Positions 1 through 5,357 of a DNA stretch of 8,160 bases are shown here, piece by piece. Position 1 is the first letter of the stretch. The number at the start of each line of letters is the position of its first letter. Source of the stretch: Selenomonadaceae bacterium. GTDB taxonomy: Bacteria > Bacillota > Negativicutes > Selenomonadales > Selenomonadaceae. Position numbers and translations under genes: made by a program. The stretch lies in NCBI GenBank assembly GCA_016286075.1, contig JAEERZ010000097.1:1-8160 (forward strand), read 5' to 3'. The notes under the pieces were generated by a model. That model worked only from the letters and a program-made list of their open reading frames with translations, was not told the DNA's origin and did not search any database.

Positions 1-184
1 CCATGATTGCGCTTACGATAAAGCTTGCCGAAAATACCGCGCCCGACCAAAGGTTGACGTGCTCCGTCGATACCCCCAGCTCATGGGTCAGATACATCGG
101 CAGGAAGGGAATCAGCATCGTATAGCTCGACGCCATGAAAATGACGTTTCCCGTCAGGACGGCGAGCACGACTTTCCAATTCAC
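1..184 (-). CDS. MFS transporter, N-terminal part (MdtG/YfmO-like drug exporter)
   Basis: The minus strand encodes the first 61 residues of a major facilitator superfamily permease; the rest lies left of the window. It begins MNWKVVLAVLTGNVIFMASS and continues through one hydrophobic helix with an internal LIPFLPMYL stretch. The second helix region opens with NLWSGAVFSASFIVSAIM. The WSG-VF-x-x-F-x-x-x-AIM pattern after TM1 is typical of the MdtG/YfmO branch of proton-coupled multidrug exporters in the inner membrane. The start is GTG at 184, since no in-frame ATG lies nearby upstream and an AGAAGGG ribosome binding site precedes it by about 8 bp. A TATAAT-bearing promoter lies just upstream at 216-244. 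It is transcribed away from the symporter gene at 482. Family membership is well supported by the pattern; the substrate cannot be told from 61 residues. Confidence 0.85.
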   Translation of the reverse strand, partial: MNWKVVLAVLTGNVIFMASSYTMLIPFLPMYLTHELGVSTEHVNLWSGAVFSASFIVSAIM

Positions 185-215
185 GATGTTTTCCCTTCTT
201 TCAAAAATTTAACTT

Positions 216-244
216 ATTATAGGACATTCATGGAAAAATGGAAA
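216..244 (-). promoter_or_regulatory. Promoter for the MFS gene
   Basis: On the minus strand a perfect TATAAT -10 box (216-221) is preceded by a 17-bp spacer and a weak -35 box TTTCCA (239-244, 4 of 6 matches). The predicted start of transcription is near 209, giving a leader of about 25 nt before the GTG start. The -10 box is strong evidence; the -35 box is poor, so an activator may help. Confidence 0.5.
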
Positions 245-306
245 GACTGTGTTTATTTCTTCCGTCTTGCACAAAAAGAACGGAATCGTCGTTTGTTGTT
301 TTTAGG

Positions 307-325
307 CGAAATTCTTGAAATTTCG
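307..325. repeat. Inverted repeat CGAAATT-N5-AATTTCG
   Basis: Two perfect 7-bp arms, 307-313 and 319-325, are separated by CTTGA. There is no T-run typical of a terminator on the plus strand. The site lies about 95 bp upstream of the symporter -35 box and about 60 bp upstream of the MFS -35 box, so it could serve either gene as a protein-binding site. Function is unknown. Confidence 0.4.
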
Positions 326-357
326 GCGTTTGTTCGGTTTTTTTGCATTTTTGTCAA

Positions 358-393
358 CTGAAAATTTTGTACAATTGTTGAAAAAATTTTCAG
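358..393. repeat. Long inverted repeat CTGAAAATTTT-N14-AAAATTTTCAG
   Basis: Perfect 11-bp arms lie at 358-368 and 383-393. Between and partly inside them is the 8-bp palindrome TTGTACAA (367-374). It sits 27 bp upstream of the symporter -35 box, a place where activators or distal repressors bind. No T-tract follows on either side in the pattern of an intrinsic terminator. I cannot name the protein that would bind it. Confidence 0.5.
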
Positions 394-409
394 TAGGGCA
401 GGATGCAGG

Positions 410-429
410 ATTTTGTCTGTCGACAAATT
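410..429. promoter_or_regulatory. Dyad over the -35 box of the symporter promoter
   Basis: The sequence ATTTTGTC-TGTC-GACAAATT has 8-bp arms with one mismatch (410-417 and 422-429) around a 4-nt centre. It covers the predicted -35 box at 420-425, so a bound protein would block RNA polymerase. The symmetry is seen directly; the operator role is inferred. Confidence 0.45.
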
Positions 430-449
430 TTGGACGATGGCGGTATAAT
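420..449 (+). promoter_or_regulatory. Promoter for the sodium:solute symporter gene
   Basis: A perfect TATAAT -10 box (444-449) follows a -35 box TCGACA (420-425, 5 of 6) with an 18-bp spacer. The predicted transcript start is near 456, and the leader is about 25 nt, with the AAAAGGAG ribosome binding site at 465-472. Confidence 0.65.
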
Positions 450-481
450 ATAAGCATTCTTGGTAAAAGGAGCGAAACGTT

Positions 482-1849
482 TTGGACCTTTCTGCGGCGC
501 ATATCGGTTTCATGCTGGCGACGGTGGCGCTTGTTTTGGGCGGCGGCATTTACGCGGCGCGCTCCGTGAAGTCGGCGGAGGGCTACAGTCTCGGCGGGCG
601 TGCGGCGGGCGCGCCGATGGTGGCGGGTACGATCGCCGGTACGGTCATCGGCGGCGGCGCTACGGTGGGAACGGCGCAGCTTGCTTTTTCCGTCGGGCTT
701 TCCGCGTGGTGGTTTACGCTGGGGTCCGGCATTTCATTTGTCATCATGGGGCTTTTCTACGCGAAGCGGTTTCGTGCGTCGGGGCTGACGACGATTCCCG
801 AGTTGCTGGTGGGAAATTACGGGGCGCGGGCGGGCGTCGTCACCAGCGTCATCGCGTCGCTGGGCATTTTTTTCAGCGCGGTGGCAAGCTGTCTGCCCGG
901 CGTCGGTATCCTGTCTGCGGTGCTGGGGGTTTCCCCGTATGCGGCGGCGGGCGTCTTGCTGGCGCTGGTGGTGCTTTACGTATTTTTCGGCGGCATGAAA
1001 AGCGCGGGGCTCGGCGGTATCCTGAAAATGGCCGTGATATGGACGAGCTTGATGGCTGCGGGATATTTGGCTTACGGCGCGCTGCCGTCGGGCACGGATT
1101 TTTCCACGGCGTTTCCGGGCGACGGCTGGCTGAGCCTGTTCGGAGGCGGCGTGGGGAACGGGCTGGCGCATTTGGCGTCGATGATTGTCGGCATTCTCTG
1201 CACGCAGACGTATGTGCAGGCGATTTTTTCCGCGAAAAGCCCAGAGGTTGCGGCAATAGGTGCCTTCACGGCGGCGCTGATCGTGATTCCCGTGGGACTG
1301 CCCTGTGTCGCTATCGGGCTGTATATGCGCGCTTTTGAGCCGGACGTACTGCCGCTTCTTGTGCTGCCAACGTATCTGTCGGCGCATTTGCCGCCGTGGA
1401 TTGGCGGCGTCGCGCTGGGCGGCGTCATGCTCTCCATCGTCGGTTCCATTGGCGGACTGTCTCTCGGCGTCGGCACGATGATTGCCAACGATATTATCGC
1501 CCGCGCGTTTTCCGTCACGGACGGAGGGAAGAAACTGCTGCTCGTACGGCTTGTCGTCCTTGGCGTCGTCGTTTGCGCCTGTGCGTATGCGATTGCGAAT
1601 CCAGGGGCGCAGGTGCTGATCTTGAATTACCTTTCGATGGCGCTCCGCGGCGGCGGCATTTTCCTGCCGCTGACACTGGCGGTGTTCCGACCGAAATGCG
1701 TTTCGCCGCGCTGGGCGTTGCTCTCGATGGTAGTTTCCACCGCCGTTGCGGTGCTGTTCTCGACGGTGCTGACGCCCCCGGTCAATCCGCTGTTCATCGG
1801 CCTCGCGGTCAGCGCAGTATTGCTCGCGCCGGGATTTTTGTCACGCTGA
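482..1849 (+). CDS. Sodium:solute symporter (SSS) family permease
   Basis: A 455-residue inner-membrane protein made almost entirely of hydrophobic helices, at the short end for the SSS family. It would use the sodium gradient to import a small solute; the substrate cannot be read from sequence. Family marks are the GGR motif at 38-40 after TM1, the glycine/alanine-rich TM2 (48-64, GTIAGTVIGGGATVGTA), GLTTIPELL (101-109), FFGGMKSAG (168-176), TQTYVQAIFSAKSPEVA in the middle (241-257), and the TM8-like SIVGSIGGLSLGVGTMIAND (318-337), where SSS proteins usually have serine/threonine sodium ligands. The start is TTG at 482, nine bases after AAAAGGAG. An alternative ATG at codon 11 would cut into TM1. 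The gene is alone on its strand, has its own promoter, and ends before the shared terminator at 1890. Confidence 0.85.
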   Translation: MDLSAAHIGFMLATVALVLGGGIYAARSVKSAEGYSLGGRAAGAPMVAGTIAGTVIGGGATVGTAQLAFSVGLSAWWFTLGSGISFVIMGLFYAKRFRASGLTTIPELLVGNYGARAGVVTSVIASLGIFFSAVASCLPGVGILSAVLGVSPYAAAGVLLALVVLYVFFGGMKSAGLGGILKMAVIWTSLMAAGYLAYGALPSGTDFSTAFPGDGWLSLFGGGVGNGLAHLASMIVGILCTQTYVQAIFSAKSPEVAAIGAFTAALIVIPVGLPCVAIGLYMRAFEPDVLPLLVLPTYLSAHLPPWIGGVALGGVMLSIVGSIGGLSLGVGTMIANDIIARAFSVTDGGKKLLLVRLVVLGVVVCACAYAIANPGAQVLILNYLSMALRGGGIFLPLTLAVFRPKCVSPRWALLSMVVSTAVAVLFSTVLTPPVNPLFIGLAVSAVLLAPGFLSR

Positions 1850-1889
1850 TTACCGTTGGAAATCTTTGATTTCATTATAAATAGAAAAA

Positions 1890-1922
1890 GTGCGTCTGCT
1901 TCAAGTAATCTGACAGACGCAC
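1890..1922. terminator. Bidirectional intrinsic terminator
   Basis: Perfect 9-bp arms GTGCGTCTG (1890-1898) and CAGACGCAC (1914-1922) surround a 15-nt loop. An A-run (1885-1889) precedes and a T-run (1924-1929) follows, so the hairpin works in both directions. It serves the convergent symporter gene (ends 1849) and the stress-protein gene, whose stop codon is 5 bp away on the other strand. Confidence 0.9.
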
Positions 1923-1927
1923 ATTTT

Positions 1928-2356
1928 TTATCGCACGATTAGTACGGGAACGGTGGCGTAATGCAGCACGTAGTGGCTGACGCCGCCGAGGACGACCGTT
2001 TCCATGGGGCTGAGTCCGCGGCTGCCCATGACGATAATGTCGGCGTTCTCGCGCTTCGTTACTTCGAGGATCGTGTCCGGCGGCGCGCCGACTTCGACGA
2101 CACTGGACAGATTGATTTCCGGCGGCACGCGGCGGGCATGTTCCGCGAGGATGGCATAGCCCTTTTCTTTCATCTCCGGCGGCACGCCGCCTCCTGTCCA
2201 TGCCCGCTCCAACAGGGACATTTTCCGGTTCAGGTCCGCGACGTGAAGCAGGCAGAGCGAAGCGCCGCTGAGCTTCGCGAGGTAGACGGCGTGGTCCAGC
2301 GCGCGGCCGCCCTCCGGCGAGCCGTCCACCGGCACGAGGATTTTCTTGTATTCCAT
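1928..2356 (-). CDS. Universal stress protein, UspA family
   Basis: A 142-residue single-domain Usp, full length for the family, cytoplasmic and expected to form dimers that bind ATP or a related nucleotide. It opens with the usual strand ILVPVDGS; Asp11 lies at the nucleotide site. The ATP-binding signature G-x2-G-x9-G-(S/T) appears as G111-S-R-G114, nine residues, G124, then Gly125 where Ser or Thr is usual. It ends with VPVLIVR, the classic C-terminal strand. An AAGGAG site at 2363-2368 stands 6 bp before the ATG. The gene starts 18 bp after the ABC-2 permease gene and is followed by a terminator, so it is probably the last gene of that operon, an unusual partner for an efflux system. Whether it has its own promoter inside the permease gene is not clear. 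Confidence 0.93.
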   Translation of the reverse strand: MEYKKILVPVDGSPEGGRALDHAVYLAKLSGASLCLLHVADLNRKMSLLERAWTGGGVPPEMKEKGYAILAEHARRVPPEINLSSVVEVGAPPDTILEVTKRENADIIVMGSRGLSPMETVVLGGVSHYVLHYATVPVLIVR

Positions 2357-2374
2357 AGATTTCTCCTTCTTTCG

Positions 2375-3508
2375 TCACGCTTCCGCAAGGGATGCGTGAT
2401 TTTCATTTTCCGTCAGCTTCTTCCTGTCGGTGTAGAATCGATGGCAGAAGAACAGGGCGACGACGGCGATATAGACGAGGAACAGCCCGAAAAGCCGCGC
2501 GCAGTCCCAGAAGCCCGCGCCCCTCGTCACGAAGTCGCGCACGAGATGGAATTCCCATGTCAGCGGGAAGAAATGGGACAGCACCAGCACCCATTTCGAC
2601 AGGATCGGCACCGGCCCCGTGGCTCCGCCGAGGATGAAGCCTCCCGGCAGGAACAGGATCATGCCGCTGGCGGCGACACCGGGATTCAGCGCGTACCAGC
2701 CGAAGAGCAGCGACATCATGCCCAGTACCCAGATGTAGAAGAATTGGGACAGGAAGAACCAGATCATGCGCCCGCCGATGACCATGTCGCCCCAGACGCG
2801 GAGGATTGCCATGCCGACGAAGAATGCGACCAGCAGGCAGACGCCGTAGGGCACCAGCCGGAGCATCAGGTCGAAGGGGGAGCCGTTTTTCAGCAGCGGT
2901 TCCCATTTATGCTCGAGCCTGAGCCGCGGCACCATGCCGATGGTGGCGAACACGAAGAACATGGACGAGAAGAAGAACAGGAAGCCCTGCGTCTCGCCGT
3001 TCGCCGTGGAGGCGGCGGGGTTGAACAGGCGGCGGCTGTAAAGCTGGATGCCGCCCCCCGTGCCGCCGGAGGCCATGGCGTTTTCTGTGGCGACGATTTC
3101 CGGCAGCGCCTCCATGATGTCGGCGTGCTGTGCCGTGTTCGTATAATCGTAATAGACGCCGATGCTGCCCGTCGCGCCGTTCGTGTACCGCGCTTTTTCG
3201 AGGCCCTTTGGCAGGCAGATTACGGCGATGGCCTGATCCTGATAGCAGAGCGTCTTCGGATCGGCAGGGGTATTGAGGACTGCCGTGACATGCATGAAGG
3301 GGGAGGCGTCGATCTTTTGCGTCAGCTCATGGCTGTATTTCGAGTTGTCGAGGTCGATGATGGCCACGCGGGCGTCGCGGATGCTGTTGTTGTAAAGCGC
3401 CAGCGTGAAGAACACCGCGACGACTATGGCAACGACCAAAGAAACCTTTTGATAGGGCATTCCTTTTCCCGACAACAGGAACTCGATTTCGTCCTTAACG
3501 GAATCCAT
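2375..3508 (-). CDS. ABC-2 type membrane permease (YhhJ-like)
   Basis: A 377-residue inner-membrane protein with the ABC-2 exporter layout: a short cytoplasmic N-terminus, TM1 at about 22-40, a large extracytoplasmic domain (about 43-172, with VAIIDLDNSKYSHEL at 48-62), then five more helices near 176-194, 213-236, 248-270, 278-298 and 338-355. The segment SHFFPLTWEFHLVRDF (311-326) before the last helix matches the conserved ABC-2 permease region. Length fits the YhhJ/ABC2_membrane_3 type. The start at 3508 has AGGAG at 3518-3522, 9 bp ahead, and lies inside the end of the HlyD gene (14-bp overlap), so translation is probably coupled. Such a permease normally needs an ATP-binding subunit; none is encoded in this operon or window. 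It likely exports a drug, lipid or peptide with the HlyD partner. The substrate is unknown. Confidence 0.85.
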   Translation of the reverse strand: MDSVKDEIEFLLSGKGMPYQKVSLVVAIVVAVFFTLALYNNSIRDARVAIIDLDNSKYSHELTQKIDASPFMHVTAVLNTPADPKTLCYQDQAIAVICLPKGLEKARYTNGATGSIGVYYDYTNTAQHADIMEALPEIVATENAMASGGTGGGIQLYSRRLFNPAASTANGETQGFLFFFSSMFFVFATIGMVPRLRLEHKWEPLLKNGSPFDLMLRLVPYGVCLLVAFFVGMAILRVWGDMVIGGRMIWFFLSQFFYIWVLGMMSLLFGWYALNPGVAASGMILFLPGGFILGGATGPVPILSKWVLVLSHFFPLTWEFHLVRDFVTRGAGFWDCARLFGLFLVYIAVVALFFCHRFYTDRKKLTENENHASLAEA

Positions 3509-4601
3509 TGGCGTCCACTCCTATCGTCATGCCCGGCAGAACGCCCTCCGTCGGCTCGGTGTAGACACGGACCTGAAACGCGGTGAGGTCCGCCTGCCCC
3601 TTCTCACGCGACATCTTCAGGTCGGCGAAGCCCGGCGCCTGGGCGATCAGCCGGATCGTGCCGTCCACTTTCCTGTCCCCGGCGACAGTCCTGCCTGTCA
3701 GCACGTCGCCTTCGCGCAGGTTTACGATCTGTTTTTCGCTCAGATAGATATCGTAATAATAGCGGGTGCTTTCCAGAAGGATTACCGGTACGTTCGGCGC
3801 GATCATCTCGCCCTGCTTCGCGATGATCTTCAGGATGCGCCCGTCTTCCGGGGCCCGGAGCGTCAGGCGTGCCTTGGAAACTTCCAGTTCCTTCAGCTGG
3901 ACTTCCAACGCTTTTTTCTGCTGGCGAAGGGCCTCCACGTCGTTCTCGCGGTTCCGGGTTTCGCTGCGCGCCTGCTCAATCGTGGGCAGCGCCATCGCGT
4001 CGGTGTTTCCTGTATCCGCCGCGCCGGAGAGCAGTCGGGCCAGTCCTTCCTCGGCGGCGGCGAGATTCGCCCGCGCCGTGTCGTAGGCCGCCTGCGCCGC
4101 GTCCATTTCCGACTGGGAAATGACGCTTTCGCCGCGAAGCTGCACGGCGCGGTCGTATTCCAGCGACTGCCGCGTGAACGTCGCCTGCGCCGCCGTCACC
4201 GAGGCGCGCTGGGCGTCCACCGAGCGGCGGCTCTGCACCTCGTCGTTTTCGATGCGGGAAAAGCCGAGCCGCACGCTTTCCTCCTGAGAGCGAATCGTCG
4301 CGTCAAGCTGGGCGATCTGCGCTTTCAGCTTTTGGGTGGCGAGGTCGACGTCGGTGCTGTCGATGACCATCAGCACGTCGCCCTTCTTCACCGTCTGGCC
4401 TTCCTGCACGGCTTCGTTCACCATGCGGCCGCCCACGGAGTCGAAGGCCACCTTCACCTGCTCCGCCGTCAGGATCCCTTCCTTCTTCTCCAGCGCCACC
4501 GCCACCGCGTCGCTGCCGCTGTAAAAGAGCGTCAGCCCCGCGATGAGAAGCAGCGCCAGCAAACCAATCCCGATTTTTGTCGTCTTATTCGACAAGTCCA
4601 T
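3495..4601 (-). CDS. HlyD-family periplasmic adaptor (membrane fusion protein)
   Basis: A 368-residue adaptor that would link the inner-membrane permease to an outer-membrane channel. It has an N-terminal membrane anchor (about 11-27, GIGLLALLLIAGLTLFY) and no lipobox. The first half of the biotinyl-lipoyl domain is at about 56-81 (GQTVKKGDVLMVID). A long alpha-helical coiled-coil hairpin runs about 84-245, rich in A, Q, E and R. The second lipoyl half is at 249-278 (RAPEDGRILKI), followed by a beta-barrel region and LPGMTIGVDANG near 355-366. This is the YhiI/EmrA/HlyD layout. The start is ATG at 4601 with a GGGGGA ribosome binding site 7 bp ahead. The gene lies 78 bp downstream of marR, behind its own MarR-like operator, and overlaps the permease gene, which supports a two-part export unit. 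Confidence 0.92.
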   Translation of the reverse strand: MDLSNKTTKIGIGLLALLLIAGLTLFYSGSDAVAVALEKKEGILTAEQVKVAFDSVGGRMVNEAVQEGQTVKKGDVLMVIDSTDVDLATQKLKAQIAQLDATIRSQEESVRLGFSRIENDEVQSRRSVDAQRASVTAAQATFTRQSLEYDRAVQLRGESVISQSEMDAAQAAYDTARANLAAAEEGLARLLSGAADTGNTDAMALPTIEQARSETRNRENDVEALRQQKKALEVQLKELEVSKARLTLRAPEDGRILKIIAKQGEMIAPNVPVILLESTRYYYDIYLSEKQIVNLREGDVLTGRTVAGDRKVDGTIRLIAQAPGFADLKMSREKGQADLTAFQVRVYTEPTEGVLPGMTIGVDANGFR

Positions 4602-4622
4602 TTTGATTCCCCCGTTTTTATT

Positions 4623-4641
4623 TGATTAGCTGTCTAACTAT
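4623..4641 (-). promoter_or_regulatory. MarR-like operator before the HlyD gene
   Basis: Read on the minus strand the site is ATAGTTAGACAGCTAATCA, with a TTAG-N4-CTAA core dyad. It matches the site over the marR promoter at 14 of 19 positions. It overlaps a possible -10 box TATAGT (4637-4642, minus strand); a good -35 box is missing (TTGCAG at 4663-4668 is 20 bp away). So it may control an internal promoter or add a second binding point for the repressor. No terminator is seen between marR and this site. Confidence 0.6.
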
Positions 4642-4679
4642 ATGGGCACACGAAACTCTTTCCTGCAAAAATCAATCCG

Positions 4680-5162
4680 TCAGGACGCCAATTTTTCCAA
4701 GAGTCCGGTCAGCGCCTTTTGCTCCTCCGCCGTCAGCCGTCCCATCAGTTTCGTGATGCGGAGATAATGCTCCGGCAGCACCTCGTCCAAGAACGCGCGG
4801 CCTTTTTTCGTCAGGCGCACGCATTTTGCCCGCCGATCCTCGTCGTCGGATACGAGAGAGACAAGTCCTTCTGTCTGCAAGTTCCGGATCATCACGCTGA
4901 CCGAGGCGCGGGTGATGCCCGCCCGCTCCGCCAGCGTGGACGGTGCACAGCCCTTCGGCGATTGATGAAGCTGAATCAGCACGCAGAGTTTTCCCTCCGA
5001 AAGACGATAGTTCCGCTGCAAAATGTCCATAATCCGGCTTTGGATCGTGCCCGCCGTCTGTAAGATCGTCAGCATCGCCAGCACTTCGTTCGGGTGGATT
5101 TCCGGCACGATACGGGCGTGACGCTCCAGCTCTGCCCAGGATGGCATCATGGATTGCTTCAT
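4680..5162 (-). CDS. MarR-family transcriptional regulator
   Basis: A 160-residue winged helix-turn-helix protein, normal for MarR/EmrR/SlyA regulators. Members bind palindromic DNA as dimers and usually release it when a small ligand binds. The helix-turn-helix covers about 74-97 (STLAERAGITRASVSVMIRN). The wing carries the family signature D-x-R-x5-LT as DEDRRAKCVRLTKKG (107-121). Flanking helices at the N- and C-termini would form the dimer interface. Cysteines at 60, 72 and 114 are visible, but I see no basis for claiming redox sensing. The ATG at 5162 has AAGGAG (5168-5173) 5 bp ahead. A matching operator overlies its own promoter and another precedes the next gene, so autorepression and control of the HlyD/permease genes are likely. 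It is divergent from the RND operon and may control that too. Confidence 0.93.
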   Translation of the reverse strand: MKQSMMPSWAELERHARIVPEIHPNEVLAMLTILQTAGTIQSRIMDILQRNYRLSEGKLCVLIQLHQSPKGCAPSTLAERAGITRASVSVMIRNLQTEGLVSLVSDDEDRRAKCVRLTKKGRAFLDEVLPEHYLRITKLMGRLTAEEQKALTGLLEKLAS

Positions 5163-5187
5163 GTCGTCTCCTTTTGCTATTAAAAAA

Positions 5188-5206
5188 TAATTAATTGACT
5201 AACTAA
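5188..5206 (-). promoter_or_regulatory. MarR-like operator over the marR transcription start
   Basis: Read on the minus strand the site is TTAGTTAGTCAATTAATTA. It shares TAGTTAG-N-CA-N2-TAAT with the site before the HlyD gene. It begins 1 bp after the -10 box at 5208-5213 and spans the predicted transcript start near 5201, the classic position for autorepression. Confidence 0.65.
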
Positions 5207-5207
5207 T

Positions 5208-5236
5208 AATATAGTTTCTGTCTTTTTGGTTGTCAA
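5208..5236 (-). promoter_or_regulatory. Promoter for marR
   Basis: On the minus strand a perfect TTGACA (5231-5236) is followed by a 17-bp spacer and TATATT (5208-5213, 5 of 6). It is the best promoter in the window by match to the sigma-70/sigma-A consensus and would drive marR and probably the genes after it. Confidence 0.8.
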
Positions 5237-5265
5237 GGAATTTTTGTGCGTTTTGTTGATTTAAC

Positions 5266-5291
5266 TTGATATATTATCATTGATATATTAT
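5266..5291 (+). repeat. Tandem TTGATATATTAT repeat with nested dyads
   Basis: The 12-mer TTGATATATTAT occurs at 5266-5277 and again at 5280-5291, a 14-bp period. Together the copies make overlapping dyads: TGATA-TAT-TATCA (5267-5279) and TATCA-T-TGATA (5275-5285). They lie across the -35 box and spacer of the RND promoter, so a regulator binding here would control the pump. The motif does not resemble the MarR-like sites nearby. Confidence 0.6.
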
Positions 5292-5294
5292 TAT
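5266..5294 (+). promoter_or_regulatory. Likely promoter for the RND efflux operon
   Basis: The best arrangement is -35 TTGATA (5266-5271, 5 of 6), a 17-bp spacer, and -10 TATTAT (5289-5294, 5 of 6). Both boxes fall within or next to the tandem repeat. Transcription would start near 5301, leaving a leader of about 57 nt. The region is so A+T-rich that other -10 boxes (TATAAA at 5292-5297, TATTAT at 5301-5306) are possible. Confidence 0.5.
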
Positions 5295-5317
5295 AAATAT
5301 TATTATGCGAATTTTAT

Positions 5318-5329
5318 GCGCGAAAGCGC
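5318..5329 (+). other. GCGC-GAAA-GCGC hairpin in the RND leader
   Basis: A perfect 4-bp GC stem capped by a GAAA (GNRA) tetraloop lies in the 5' leader, 11 bp ahead of the AGGAGG ribosome binding site (5341-5346). No T-run follows, so it is not a terminator. It may stabilise the 5' end of the message or be incidental. Confidence 0.35.
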
Positions 5330-5357
5330 GGATGGACAATAGGAGGCTGCGAATCTT

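Larger units (their letters stand above)
185..481. other. AT-rich divergent intergenic region
   Basis: This 297-bp stretch separates the divergent MFS and symporter genes and is far richer in A+T than the genes on either side. It contains a minus-strand promoter (216-244), a plus-strand promoter (420-449), and dyads at 260-285 (TTCCGT with ACGGAA, 14-nt loop), 307-325, 358-393 and 410-429. Short reading frames that cross it have no ribosome binding sites and no family resemblance. I see no RNA gene in it. Confidence 0.7.

Noticed and set aside
59..361. Small open frames crossing 59-361 (plus) and 253-549 (minus)
   Set aside because: They run through the MFS coding region, the promoters or the AT-rich dyads, with no ribosome binding site and biased low-complexity products.
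358..393. Inverted repeat as an intrinsic terminator
   Set aside because: The stem is A+T-only apart from its ends, the loop is 14 nt, and no T-run follows on either strand; also no gene ends there.
460..1338. 292-codon plus-strand frame overlapping the symporter gene
   Set aside because: Arg/Gly/Ala-rich frame-shifted reading of the symporter codons; it has none of the membrane pattern and overlaps the ribosome binding site of the real gene.
1961..3586. 541-codon open frame on the plus strand, opposite the Usp and permease genes
   Set aside because: Its product is rich in H, R, E, D and Q in a low-complexity way typical of the antisense of GC-rich genes. It shows no domain, and the opposite strand has two clear families.
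5266..5281. FNR/CRP box in the RND promoter
   Set aside because: TTGAT and ATCA are separated by 5 rather than 4 bases and the second arm lacks the final AA, so it does not fit TTGAT-N4-ATCAA.
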